Positions 8,971 through 17,583 are shown, counted from the first letter of the stretch. The stretch is 64,000 bases of DNA from an uncultured Pelagibacteraceae bacterium (GCA_902579925.1 CACHIS010000003.1:1-64000); one strand, 5' to 3'. The notes: a model not told the origin generated them from the sequence alone. Made by a program: numbers and translations.

Positions 8971-10148
8971 TTGTTAGGTTTATTTGGTGTGAGTAATATC
9001 AAAAAATAACCAAATAAGGTGGATAATAAAGACCCAGTTAATACTCCTATTTTAACACCATCCATATATTGCATGTTTTCAGCGAATGCCAAATTTCCTA
9101 CAAATAAACTCATTGTAAAACCAATCCCTGTGAGAACTCCCACACCATAAAAATTATACCAACTCGTATTGTTAGGCATTTGAGCTATTTTTGTTTTTAT
9201 TGCTACATATGAAAAAATAAATACACCTAATTGTTTACCTAGAAATAATCCTAACACAATACCCAGAGGTACTTTATCAAGTAATGAGGCAAAAGATAAA
9301 CCTTCTAAGGAAACACCAGCGTTTGCAAAAGCAAATAAAGGCATTATCCCAAAAGCAACATAAGGACTTATTGCATGTTCAATTTTGATTAAAAGAGAAA
9401 AATCCTTTTCTTTTTTGCGGTGAGGTATTGTCATTGCTAATAGAACACCAGCAATTGTTGCATGTATTCCAGAATTGTGAGTAAAATCCCAAAGGAAAAT
9501 ACCAATAATTAGATAAGGTAAAAATTTTTTAATATTAAATTTATTTATTACCAGTAATATCAAAAATGCTAACAGCATTAGACTTAAATATTTAATACTT
9601 AAGTCCCCGGAATAAAATAGGGCTATGATTACAATAGCACCTAAATCATCAATTATTGCAAGAGCTGTCAAAAAAACTTTTAATGACAAAGGTACCCTTT
9701 TTCCTAATAATGATAATACACCAAGTGAAAAAGCAATATCGGTAGCAGATGGTATTGCCCAGCCATTCATTGTTTCGCTATCACCAAAATTGATAAACAC
9801 GTAAAATAGTGCAGGAACTAACATTCCACCCACAGCTGCGATTATAGGCAGTAATGCCTGTTTTATATTGGAAAGTTCACCTTGTAAAAATTCTCTTTTA
9901 ATTTCCAAAGTAACAAAAAAAAAGAATATTGCCATTAAAGCATCATTTATCCAATGAATAATTGATAATTTAAGTCCAAAGTTGTTAATACCAACGAATA
10001 AATATTGATTTAAGGTCGAAAAATATAATTCTGATAAACCTGAATTACTTATTATTAATGCAATAATTGCCGCAAATAACAAAACTAATCCGCTAGCAGC
10101 TTCAAGTTTAAAAAACCAAATAAATGGTTTTGATAAATAACTAATCAT
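8967..10148 (-). CDS. nhaA: Na+/H+ antiporter NhaA
   Basis: A 393-residue, roughly 12-helix antiporter exchanging sodium for protons. The ion-binding pair of aspartates is visible in ALAIIDDLGAI (about residues 163-172), and the PSATDIAFSLGVL segment precedes it as in E. coli NhaA. The GIGFTMSLFVGNLAF segment near the C-terminus is also typical. Length matches the family. It follows the zinc-ribbon gene by one base and overlaps the peroxidase gene, forming a three-gene minus-strand unit. Confidence 0.95.
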   Translation of the reverse strand: MISYLSKPFIWFFKLEAASGLVLLFAAIIALIISNSGLSELYFSTLNQYLFVGINNFGLKLSIIHWINDALMAIFFFFVTLEIKREFLQGELSNIKQALLPIIAAVGGMLVPALFYVFINFGDSETMNGWAIPSATDIAFSLGVLSLLGKRVPLSLKVFLTALAIIDDLGAIVIIALFYSGDLSIKYLSLMLLAFLILLVINKFNIKKFLPYLIIGIFLWDFTHNSGIHATIAGVLLAMTIPHRKKEKDFSLLIKIEHAISPYVAFGIMPLFAFANAGVSLEGLSFASLLDKVPLGIVLGLFLGKQLGVFIFSYVAIKTKIAQMPNNTSWYNFYGVGVLTGIGFTMSLFVGNLAFAENMQYMDGVKIGVLTGSLLSTLFGYFLILLTPNKPNK

Positions 10149-10149
10149 T

Positions 10150-10596
10150 TTAATTTAGATCTTTAGCAAAAAGTATTAAATCTCTCAAGGTTTCAAATAA
10201 ATTATATAATATAAGTTCTAAATCAGGAAAAATATTACTTAAAGGACCCTTAAATGTATCTAATAAAATTATAATTGCCATAAAAGTTATTATAGAGACA
10301 ATTATATAACTTAAAAATTTTCCAAAAGTAAAATTATGTTTTGGTTTGTATTTTACTAACTCTGATCTTGGTTTTATAAGGACATCGGATAGTGATTTAT
10401 CTGTATTCTCATCTTTGTATAAAATTTTTTTTTGTTTAACAGGCTTATTAATTAAAGGTTCTATTGGATTATTGTTATTTTTATTAAAGAACCACGTTTG
10501 ATCACATGATCCACATTTCAATAATCTACCTTTATCTGGAATTAATTTTTCATCTACTTCGAATTTTTTTTCACCACATGGACAAGTTATAATCAT
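10150..10596 (-). CDS. Zinc-ribbon (MJ0042-type) membrane-anchored protein
   Basis: A 148-residue protein starting with a two-CxxC zinc ribbon (CPCGEKKFEVDEKLIPDKG then CGSCDQTW), characteristic of the MJ0042-type family common in Alphaproteobacteria. A charged linker follows, then one transmembrane helix at about residues 93-113. The ribbon would face the cytoplasm. Function is unknown. It is the first gene of the minus-strand unit with nhaA and the peroxidase, and is divergent from tRNA-Pro. Confidence 0.8.
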   Translation of the reverse strand: MIITCPCGEKKFEVDEKLIPDKGRLLKCGSCDQTWFFNKNNNNPIEPLINKPVKQKKILYKDENTDKSLSDVLIKPRSELVKYKPKHNFTFGKFLSYIIVSIITFMAIIILLDTFKGPLSNIFPDLELILYNLFETLRDLILFAKDLN

Positions 10597-10652
10597 TAGC
10601 TTTATATAACAGATTCTGATTAAAAATCCCTTGTTTTACACATCTTTATACA

Positions 10653-10680
10653 TTGAAAAAATAAATAAGTACTGTATTAG
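10653..10680 (+). promoter_or_regulatory. Promoter for tRNA-Pro
   Basis: TTGAAA at 10653-10658 and TATTAG at 10675-10680 are separated by 16 bases, placing the start site a few bases before the tRNA 5' end at 10690. A 7-bp perfect inverted repeat (10667-10673 / 10679-10685) brackets the -10 box. Confidence 0.55.
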
Positions 10681-10689
10681 TACTTCATT

Positions 10690-10766
<77 letters not shown>

Positions 10767-10769
10767 TTT

Positions 10770-11054
10770 ATGAAAAAAAAAGCAAAAATTTACAAACCCA
10801 ATAAAACTGCCATGCAATCAGGACTAGGTAAAACAGATAAATGGATATTGGAATTTGAGACTGATAACCCAACAAAAAACCCACTAATGGGTTGGGAAAG
10901 TTCTGCTGATACTTATTCAGAATTAAAACTAGAGTTTTCAACTAAAGAATTAGCAGTGACTTATGCAAAAAAAAAGAAAATTAATTTTGAATTGATAGAA
11001 CCAAAAAAAAGAAAGATCGTTAAAAAATCGTATGCGGATAATTTTCTAAATTAA
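10770..11054 (+). CDS. NADH dehydrogenase accessory subunit, NDUFS4-like
   Basis: A 94-residue protein of the ETC complex I subunit family (NDUFS4/18-kDa type). The KTDKWILEFE and NPLMGWESSADT segments are its signature, and no membrane segment or signal is seen. In Alphaproteobacteria this accessory subunit binds the peripheral arm of complex I. The ATG lies 3 bases after the encoded CCA of tRNA-Pro, so after tRNA 3' processing the message would be almost leaderless; no Shine-Dalgarno is possible outside the tRNA. The start is followed by nine adenines encoding three lysines. Confidence 0.87.
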   Translation: MKKKAKIYKPNKTAMQSGLGKTDKWILEFETDNPTKNPLMGWESSADTYSELKLEFSTKELAVTYAKKKKINFELIEPKKRKIVKKSYADNFLN

Positions 11055-11058
11055 AATT

Positions 11059-12057
11059 ATGTTTAAATTTTTTACAGATAAAAGATGGCATTTGTGGAGT
11101 GTTGGAGGAACAATTCTTATTTTAGCTGCTACATGGTATCAAGTTCAATTAGATGTTAGAATAAATGAATGGTTTGGTGAGTTTTATGATACCTTACAAA
11201 AAGCTCTAGCTGAACCCGGAGCGGTAACAGAAAAAGAATTTATTGCTTATCTATTCACTTTTGCCAAAATTGCAGCTGTATATATATTGGTTGTAATTTT
11301 TAGTGACTATTTTACTAGTCACTGGACTTTTAGATGGAGGACAGCAATGGCTGATTTTTATCATGATAAATGGGATTTTGCTTCATCAATTGAAGGAGCT
11401 TCCCAAAGAGTTCAAGAGGATACACTTAAATTTGCTAGAATTATGGAAGGCTTAGGTGCTGAACTACTAAGAAGTGTTATGACACTAATTGCTTTTACTC
11501 CAATCTTATGGGGTTTATCTAAAAGTATAACAGTACTTCCATGGATTGGAGAGGTTGATCATGCATTAGTTTGGGTTGCAATTATATCTGCATTAGGAGG
11601 CACATTTATACTTGCATCAGTAGGAATCAAATTGCCCGGTATTGAATATGATATTCAAAAAGAAGAGGCAGCTTATAGAAAAGAGCTAGTGCTTGGAGAA
11701 GATTTCAAAGAAAATGCACAACCAGCTAAGATTGAGAATTTATATGGTGGAGTAAGAAAAATTCATTACAAAATGTATTTTCATTATTTATATTTTAATG
11801 CTGTTAAATGGAGTTATTTACAAGGAATGGTCATTGTCCCTTATTTGGCTTTAGCGCCAACAATAGTAACTGGAGCAATCACACTTGGTTTTGTTCAGCA
11901 AATTATCAGGGCTTTTGGAAGAGTAGAAACTTCATTACAATATCTTGTTAGAAGTTGGCCAATAATAGTTGAATTAATTTCCGTGTGGAAAAGATTAAAT
12001 GAGTTTGAAAATAAACTTAAAATAAATACTGAGGAAAAATCAACAGAAAAAATCTAG
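11059..12057 (+). CDS. SbmA/BacA-family peptide transporter-like protein
   Basis: A 332-residue membrane protein with about six to seven helices. The SbmA_BacA signature is clear: FFTDKRWHLWSV, the WRTAMADFYHDKW segment (about residues 92-104) and the basic C-terminal region GRVETSLQYLVRSWP. SbmA/BacA proteins are proton-driven importers of peptides and modified peptides in the inner membrane. No ATPase domain is fused, so it is the BacA rather than the ABCD type. It is slightly shorter than E. coli SbmA. The natural substrate is unknown. It ends in TAG overlapping the GTG start of glpX. Confidence 0.85.
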   Translation: MFKFFTDKRWHLWSVGGTILILAATWYQVQLDVRINEWFGEFYDTLQKALAEPGAVTEKEFIAYLFTFAKIAAVYILVVIFSDYFTSHWTFRWRTAMADFYHDKWDFASSIEGASQRVQEDTLKFARIMEGLGAELLRSVMTLIAFTPILWGLSKSITVLPWIGEVDHALVWVAIISALGGTFILASVGIKLPGIEYDIQKEEAAYRKELVLGEDFKENAQPAKIENLYGGVRKIHYKMYFHYLYFNAVKWSYLQGMVIVPYLALAPTIVTGAITLGFVQQIIRAFGRVETSLQYLVRSWPIIVELISVWKRLNEFENKLKINTEEKSTEKI

Positions 12058-13007
12058 TGGCTTTAAAAAAAGACTTTGTTAATGATATTATAACCGTAAC
12101 CTCTAAAGCAGCTATATCATGCCATGAGTTTATAGGAAAAAATGATAAAATAAATGCTGATAAAGCTGCAACAGACTCAATGAGACACGAAATTAATAAA
12201 CTTAAGATAAATGGTGAGGTTGTGATAGGTGAGGGTGAACTAGATGAAGCTCCAATGTTGTTTATTGGTGAAAAATTGGGTGTAGGTGGCAATTTAGATA
12301 TCGACATTGCAGTTGACCCACTTGAAGGTACAAATTTTGTTGCTAAAAACTTACCTGGAGGACTTTCGGTAATAGCAGTTGCAGAGAAGGGGAATTTATT
12401 TAATGCACCAGAGACTTATATGGATAAAATAGCAGTCTCTAATAAAGTACCCATAGAAGCAACTGATTTAGATTTTCCATTAGAAAAAAATATAGGTAAT
12501 ATAGCTGAATCATTAAATAAAAGTATTAATGATATAACTGTTTGTCTTTTAGATCGACCTAGACATAAGGAAATAATTAATAAATTAAAACAAATGAATG
12601 TAAAAATGAGATTAATTTCAGATGGAGATATCTCTGGTGCCTTAATGGTAACGGATAAGAAGTATAATGTAGATATTTTTTTAGGAGTTGGTGGAGGTCC
12701 TGAGGGTGTTTTAGCTGCTTCGGCAATCGATGCATATGGGTGTAAATTTCAAGGAAGGTTTATTTTTGATAATGATAAAGATATCCTAAGAGCAAAACAA
12801 ATGGGTATTAAAGATTTAAAAAAGAAATATAATCTAAATGAAATCATAAAAGGGGACTCAATTTTTTGCGCAACTGGAATCACTTCTGGAGATTTAGTTA
12901 AAGGTGTTCAAATGAGAGACGATAAGTTAATCACTGAGACCTTAGTTACTCACAAAAACTCAAATATGTGTAAAATTGTAATACGAGAAGACACTATAAA
13001 AACTTGA
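12057..13007 (+). CDS. glpX: Class II fructose-1,6-bisphosphatase
   Basis: A 316-residue GlpX-type phosphatase, hydrolysing fructose-1,6-bisphosphate to fructose-6-phosphate in gluconeogenesis. The metal-binding signatures IGEGELDEAP (about residues 57-66) and DPLEGTNFVA are present, as is GGGPEGVLAASAI near residue 215. The start is GTG, sharing its G with the TAG stop of the previous gene. A functional gluconeogenic phosphatase is expected in a SAR11-type carbon metabolism built around organic acids. Confidence 0.95.
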   Translation: MALKKDFVNDIITVTSKAAISCHEFIGKNDKINADKAATDSMRHEINKLKINGEVVIGEGELDEAPMLFIGEKLGVGGNLDIDIAVDPLEGTNFVAKNLPGGLSVIAVAEKGNLFNAPETYMDKIAVSNKVPIEATDLDFPLEKNIGNIAESLNKSINDITVCLLDRPRHKEIINKLKQMNVKMRLISDGDISGALMVTDKKYNVDIFLGVGGGPEGVLAASAIDAYGCKFQGRFIFDNDKDILRAKQMGIKDLKKKYNLNEIIKGDSIFCATGITSGDLVKGVQMRDDKLITETLVTHKNSNMCKIVIREDTIKT

Positions 13008-13042
13008 TAAATATTATTTTATACAATAAAAGATCCAAATTT

Positions 13043-13117
13043 GGTCCCTTCGTCTATCGGTTAGGACACGTGGTTTTCATCCTCGAAAGAGGGGTTCGAT
13101 TCCCCTAGGGACCGCCA
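13043..13117 (+). tRNA. tRNA-Glu (anticodon TTC)
   Basis: A 75-nt tRNA with encoded CCA. The acceptor stem is GGTCCCT/AGGGACC, the anticodon loop TTTTCAT gives TTC, and the T arm is AGGGG-TTCGATT-CCCCT. Read as a cloverleaf, the anticodon stem CGTGG/CCTCG has a central T-T mismatch and the variable loop is four bases. The next ATG (13123) is only five bases after the CCA. Confidence 0.95.
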
Positions 13118-13122
13118 AAAGA

Positions 13123-13386
13123 ATGCCTCATTATGTATATATGCTTAAAAGCATATCCCATTCAAAAACCAAAACATACGTTGGATATAGTGTTAATTAT
13201 AAAAATAGACTAGTTAAACATAATTTAGGTATGGGAGCCAAGTCTACAAAAGGTTATCAATGGATATTAATTTATAAAAAGCTTTTCAAATCTAAATCAA
13301 AAGCACTTAAATTTGAATATGAGCTTAAAAAAAATAGAAAAAAACGGTCAACTATATTACAAGAATATAATGAGCAAAGATCTTAA
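13123..13386 (+). CDS. GIY-YIG domain protein
   Basis: An 87-residue single-domain GIY-YIG protein. The two half-motifs are VYML and YVGYS (residues 4-7 and about 19-23). The KNRLVKHN segment carries the conserved arginine region, and the acidic residue near FEYELKK fits the metal-binding glutamate. Small UPF0213-type proteins of this kind are widespread; their DNA substrates are mostly unknown. It starts 5 bases after tRNA-Glu and overlaps the following glycosyltransferase gene by 17 bases. A role in tRNA-linked element mobility is possible but unsupported. Confidence 0.83.
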   Translation: MPHYVYMLKSISHSKTKTYVGYSVNYKNRLVKHNLGMGAKSTKGYQWILIYKKLFKSKSKALKFEYELKKNRKKRSTILQEYNEQRS

Positions 13387-15487
13387 AATTGCTACTATAT
13401 TACCTTATAAAGAAAATTATACATTTAACAAAGCTCAAGCAGCCGCAATATGGGTATGTGATTTTTTTAAATTTTCAAAGTTTAAAAATAAAAATTATAT
13501 TTTTGGAAATACAAAAGGAAAAGATTATCTAACAAAAAATTATGTTAATATTAATATTAATAATCTTAAATCAAAATTTTCAAGTTCCACACACGAGTAT
13601 TGTAAAAATTTCATAAAAAGAACAGAAAACGAATATTTTGATATTATAGAAATACATAATAGACCTCTAGTTTTTAATATCTTAAAAAAGGAAATAAATA
13701 CGAAATATATTGTGTACTTTCATAATGATCCGCTATCAATGAATGGATCAAAAACTATTAATGAAAGATTAAGACTATTAGATGAAATTGATAAAATTAT
13801 TTTTGTGAGCAAATGGGTACAAAACCGATTTTTCTTAAATCTAGATAAGAAACTAATTAACAAAACAGAAGTAGTCTATCCCAGTATTCATAGAGAAAAA
13901 AAGATTTTTAAAAAAGAAAAAAAAATTACTTTTGTAGGAAAATTAAATCAATCTAAAGGCTACGATATTTATAAGGATGCAGTAATTAAAATTTTAGATG
14001 AGTTCAAGAACTGGAAAGCCTACTCGATAGGTGATGAAAGTAGAAGTAGGCCGATGATAAATCACAAAAACCATATTGAGTTGGGTTTTTTAAAACATAA
14101 AAAAGTTTTAGAATTTTTGAATAAATCAGAAATAGCAGTAGTTCCATCTAGATGGGAAGAGCCTTTTGGAAGGACAGCGTTAGAGTCCTCATCACGAGCA
14201 TGCGCAACTATAATTTCAAATAGAGGTGGCTTACCAGAAACTACTGATTATTGTATTACATTAAAAAAATTAAATTCACATGAATTATATATACAAATAA
14301 AAAAATTGATCAAAAATGAGGAATTTAGAAAAAAAATTCAATATGATGGTTTTAAAAAAGTTAAACATCTTATTAAAGAAAACTCAAAATTTATTGACAA
14401 AATACGAGAAAACTGTGCGCAAAAATTTAATCTAAACTTTATTAGAAACAAATTAAGAATTATAAATATTTACAACACAGGACAAAAACTTAATCATAGA
14501 TTATATAATATTTCTCTTGGTAAAAAATTTACCAATGGATTTATAAGAAATGGTCACGATGTATTAGAAATTAGTGATAGAGATTTTATCAGACAAAACA
14601 GAACCTTTTCTCTAAAAAATAGCTCATCCAAATTTCAAGATTTTTTAATAGAAACCTTTAAAAATTATAATCCAGATTTTCTTTTTTTTGGTCATACAAA
14701 AAATATCAACTTAGAAACAATTGATTTATTTAGATCTGTAAATAATAACATTATAATTTCTCAGTGGAATGAAGATCCTATTATGCCCAGTCTTGATTAC
14801 TCAAAGACAAATATTAAAAATATATCTTACTATGCAAATTTAGTAGATCATAACTTTATTACAACTGATCCAAGTATATTTAAAAAGCAAAATCCAAAAG
14901 TTAAAAATTTACATTTTTTCTTTGTTCCTGTTGATCGTAATATTGAGTGTTTTGATGTTTATAAATTAAACCCAACAAGAGATATTTTTTATGCAATGAG
15001 TCATGGTGTAAATAGAGCCAAACTTAAAAAAGGCAAAACAGATAGTAGAATAAATTTTTTAAACAATTTAATTAAGAAAATTGATGACATTAATTACGAT
15101 TTCTATGGTTTTGCCAACAAAGAACCTATATGGGGTGACAATTTTTATAAGGCTTTAGTAAATTCTAAAATGGGACTAAACCTAAGTAGGGGATTACCTA
15201 CCAAATACTATTCTAGTAATAGAATTGCCTCTTTAATGGGCAACGGGCTTTTAACGTTTATCGATAAAAAAACGCAAATGAAAGATTTTTTTAATAACAA
15301 TGAAATTATTTTTTATAGCGAAATTAATGATTTGTCAGAAAAAATTAAATTTTATAAAAAGAACGAAAAATCTAGAATAAAAATTGCTAGAAATGGTAAA
15401 AAAAAATATTTTAAACTTTTTAACGAATTAAAAACTACGAAATATATAATTGACAAATCCCTGGGTAATAGGACAAATTTATATTGA
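13370..15487 (+). CDS. Two-domain glycosyltransferase (GT-B plus CgeB-like)
   Basis: A 705-residue protein that appears to be two glycosyltransferases in one chain. Residues 1-350 resemble a GT4-type GT-B enzyme: FVSKWVQNRF, the KITFVGKLNQSKGYD donor-domain start, and VPSRWEEPFGRTALESSSR with the E-x7-E pattern. Residues 370-705 resemble a CgeB/Glyco_trans_1_2 module (DFLFFGHTKNI, MGLNLSRGLPTKY, RIASLMGNGLL). I chose the ATG at 13370 (MSKDLK) because an upstream ATG at 13313 would read deep through the GIY-YIG gene. It probably builds a surface polysaccharide. It ends in TGATG, shared with the next gene. Confidence 0.82.
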   Translation: MSKDLKIATILPYKENYTFNKAQAAAIWVCDFFKFSKFKNKNYIFGNTKGKDYLTKNYVNININNLKSKFSSSTHEYCKNFIKRTENEYFDIIEIHNRPLVFNILKKEINTKYIVYFHNDPLSMNGSKTINERLRLLDEIDKIIFVSKWVQNRFFLNLDKKLINKTEVVYPSIHREKKIFKKEKKITFVGKLNQSKGYDIYKDAVIKILDEFKNWKAYSIGDESRSRPMINHKNHIELGFLKHKKVLEFLNKSEIAVVPSRWEEPFGRTALESSSRACATIISNRGGLPETTDYCITLKKLNSHELYIQIKKLIKNEEFRKKIQYDGFKKVKHLIKENSKFIDKIRENCAQKFNLNFIRNKLRIINIYNTGQKLNHRLYNISLGKKFTNGFIRNGHDVLEISDRDFIRQNRTFSLKNSSSKFQDFLIETFKNYNPDFLFFGHTKNINLETIDLFRSVNNNIIISQWNEDPIMPSLDYSKTNIKNISYYANLVDHNFITTDPSIFKKQNPKVKNLHFFFVPVDRNIECFDVYKLNPTRDIFYAMSHGVNRAKLKKGKTDSRINFLNNLIKKIDDINYDFYGFANKEPIWGDNFYKALVNSKMGLNLSRGLPTKYYSSNRIASLMGNGLLTFIDKKTQMKDFFNNNEIIFYSEINDLSEKIKFYKKNEKSRIKIARNGKKKYFKLFNELKTTKYIIDKSLGNRTNLY

Positions 15488-16341
15488 TGAAATTGTCAAT
15501 ATTGATACCAACATTTAATAATTTACCTTATTTAAAATTTTTTCACAATTCTCTAAACAATAATTCTAAATTTCAACACGAAATAATAATTCATGTTAAC
15601 GATGGATCAGATGGTACTTTAGAATATGTTAAAAATGAAAAACTAAAATTTACTCATAGTAAAGAAAATATTGGTTTATGTAGTTCATTAAATAATGCTT
15701 ATAAATTAAGTACTTCAGATTTCATATTATATGCTCATGACGATATGTATTTCTGTAAAAACTGGGACAAATACTTAATAGATGAAATAAAAAATCAAAG
15801 AAATAATTTTTACTATTTGTCTGGTACAAATGTTTCTACAAGATTTGGTTTAATAAATTATGATTGCGGAAACGACATTGCAAATTTCGATGAAAATAGA
15901 TTCTTGAAATTTTGTATTGATGATACTACCCCTGACTTGCAAAGTTCACATTGGGCTCCTCATCTAGTTCATAGAGAATTATGGAATAAAATTAGCGGTT
16001 TTAGTGAAGAATTTAATCCTGGCGATGGATCCGATCCAGATTTCTGCATGAAATTATGGCTTAATAATGTAAGAGTTTTTAAGGGTGTATCTAAATTTAA
16101 AGTTTATCATTTTAACTCACTAACAACTAGAAATAATAAGATAAGATTAAATAACGGTACCAAAACTTTTTTGCTAAAGTATGGATTCAATCCAAGATTT
16201 TTTAGAAAATATTATTTAAAAGGTAACAATTCAATAATACCTTATAATGGTTCTTTAGATGATCCAAAACTAAATCTTTTGATGTTGTTTGATTTACTAA
16301 TAAACAAAGTTAAGTATATATTTAACAAAATTAAATTTTAA
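15487..16341 (+). CDS. Family 2 glycosyltransferase
   Basis: A 284-residue GT-A enzyme. The N-terminus KLSILIPTFNN with VNDGSDGT (about residues 36-43) is the GT2 nucleotide-binding region, and AHDDMYF supplies the DxD-like metal site. A later SHWAPHLVHRELW and GDGSDPDFCMKLW resemble the acceptor-side region. It lacks transmembrane helices. The ATG at 15487 overlaps the preceding glycosyltransferase stop (TGATG), so the pair is coupled; a TTG at 15484 is the alternative. Sugar donor and acceptor are not predictable. It ends 11 bases inside the convergent integrase gene. Confidence 0.87.
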   Translation: MKLSILIPTFNNLPYLKFFHNSLNNNSKFQHEIIIHVNDGSDGTLEYVKNEKLKFTHSKENIGLCSSLNNAYKLSTSDFILYAHDDMYFCKNWDKYLIDEIKNQRNNFYYLSGTNVSTRFGLINYDCGNDIANFDENRFLKFCIDDTTPDLQSSHWAPHLVHRELWNKISGFSEEFNPGDGSDPDFCMKLWLNNVRVFKGVSKFKVYHFNSLTTRNNKIRLNNGTKTFLLKYGFNPRFFRKYYLKGNNSIIPYNGSLDDPKLNLLMLFDLLINKVKYIFNKIKF

Positions 16342-17284
16342 TTTTATTTAATGCATTATTTTTAAACAGATTTGCTTCTTTTATGTATCTTCTAACCATC
16401 TGTGTTGTTTTGTGACCAGTCATAGCCATTATACTTCGCTCATCAGCCCCAGATTCTGCAGCAACGGTTGCAAAACCAGATCTTAAACTATGACCAGCAA
16501 AATTTTTATTTTCAATACCTGCTAGCTTCAAGTATTCTTTCATTAGCAAAACTACAGATTGATCAGTTAATCTTTTGTCAGTTAATGATAAACCTTTAGA
16601 AAATCTTCTAAAAACCGGTCCAGATGTAATTTTAGAAATTTTTAACCATTTTTTAAGATTGACAATTGGGCAATAAGTTTCGTTAGTGAAGTGGGGTAGT
16701 CCTTTAATCATCCCTTCACCATATTGATCTGTTTTTGATTTTTTAATAGTAATTTTGAGCCCCTCTGGTACAAATTCTAAATCTTCATGATCAATTGAAA
16801 TAAGTTCGGTTCGTCTAAATCCACCCCCAAAACCAACTAAAATTATTGACTTGTCTCTTAATTTCTTAATATCATCGATTTTTTGTTTATCTATTACATT
16901 AATTATAGATTTTAAATGATTGATTAATATAGGTTTTTTTCCTATTTGAATGCTTCCTTTTACCCTTCTTATTCCCATTAAGTTTTCAACAATGATTGGA
17001 TGTTTTGTATCCAGATAATGTCCTTTAAGCTTATGAACCATACTAATTGAAACTAACCGTCTTCTTAAGGTGCTAATTTTAGAATTTTTTGAAAGATGTG
17101 TAAGATATAGAGAAACTATTTTAGGCTCAGAGGGCAAAGGATTTAAACCATGCCTAGTACAAAAAGCTCCAAAATCCTTAAAGTCTGATTTATATGCTCT
17201 TAAAGTATTATTTGCTTTTGAGCTTTTAAGGTTATTAAGAGTTGCCTCATGAAGCAATTTTAGATCTGTTGTCAGTTTATTCAT
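16331..17284 (-). CDS. Tyrosine recombinase / site-specific integrase
   Basis: A 317-residue tyrosine recombinase with an N-terminal SAM-like (core-binding) domain (residues 10-100) and a C-terminal catalytic domain. All catalytic residues are visible: Arg in GGGFRRTEL, Lys in KKSKTDQYG, the HxxR box in AGHSLRSGF, His in MTGHKTTQM and the nucleophile Tyr in VRRYIKEA. It is therefore probably active. It is unlike XerC/XerD in its N-terminus and resembles integrases of mobile islands in Alphaproteobacteria. No phage genes are nearby and no att repeat of tRNA-Glu was recognised downstream. It sits beside the glycosyltransferases and the G+C-rich block. Confidence 0.92.
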   Translation of the reverse strand: MNKLTTDLKLLHEATLNNLKSSKANNTLRAYKSDFKDFGAFCTRHGLNPLPSEPKIVSLYLTHLSKNSKISTLRRRLVSISMVHKLKGHYLDTKHPIIVENLMGIRRVKGSIQIGKKPILINHLKSIINVIDKQKIDDIKKLRDKSIILVGFGGGFRRTELISIDHEDLEFVPEGLKITIKKSKTDQYGEGMIKGLPHFTNETYCPIVNLKKWLKISKITSGPVFRRFSKGLSLTDKRLTDQSVVLLMKEYLKLAGIENKNFAGHSLRSGFATVAAESGADERSIMAMTGHKTTQMVRRYIKEANLFKNNALNKIKI

Positions 17285-17365
17285 ATGATTACTATTGATA
17301 ACAATTAATTATCATTAGTAATATATTAAGTGATTTATAATGTCAATAGTTTAAATTATAAATTT

Positions 17366-17542
17366 ATGGGTTCAATTGACGGTGAGATTCCAGCTGTGTG
17401 GTTTTTGATAAGCTCAATTGGTTTTATTATTTTGAGTTTCATTCAATATAGAAATACTGGTAAAAGTATTAATACAATTTTTTTAAGTATAATGGCCATT
17501 TTGTTTTTGTTTAGCTATTTTATATTGGTTTTTAAAACCTGA
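17366..17542 (+). CDS. Small two-helix membrane protein, unknown
   Basis: A 58-residue predicted membrane protein with two hydrophobic segments (about residues 9-26 and 36-56) joined by a short polar loop IQYRNTGKS. I do not recognise a family. The ATG at 17366 is chosen; a GTG at 17330 would add 12 residues. There is no clear ribosome binding site for either. It is divergent from the integrase and lies just upstream of the G+C-rich block. A weak hairpin (17584-17588/17596-17600) follows the stop codon. It could be a real small protein; expression is unproven. Confidence 0.5.
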   Translation: MGSIDGEIPAVWFLISSIGFIILSFIQYRNTGKSINTIFLSIMAILFLFSYFILVFKT

Positions 17543-17583
17543 TTTATCCCCATTATTCACAAGGAAATAAGAAAAATAAAAGA

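Noticed and set aside
16327-16345. A/T-only palindrome at the GT2/integrase convergent end as a terminator
   Set aside because: AAAATTAAA and TTTAATTTT are complementary but leave a one-base centre that cannot form a hairpin loop without losing pairs, and contain no G/C; too weak to list.
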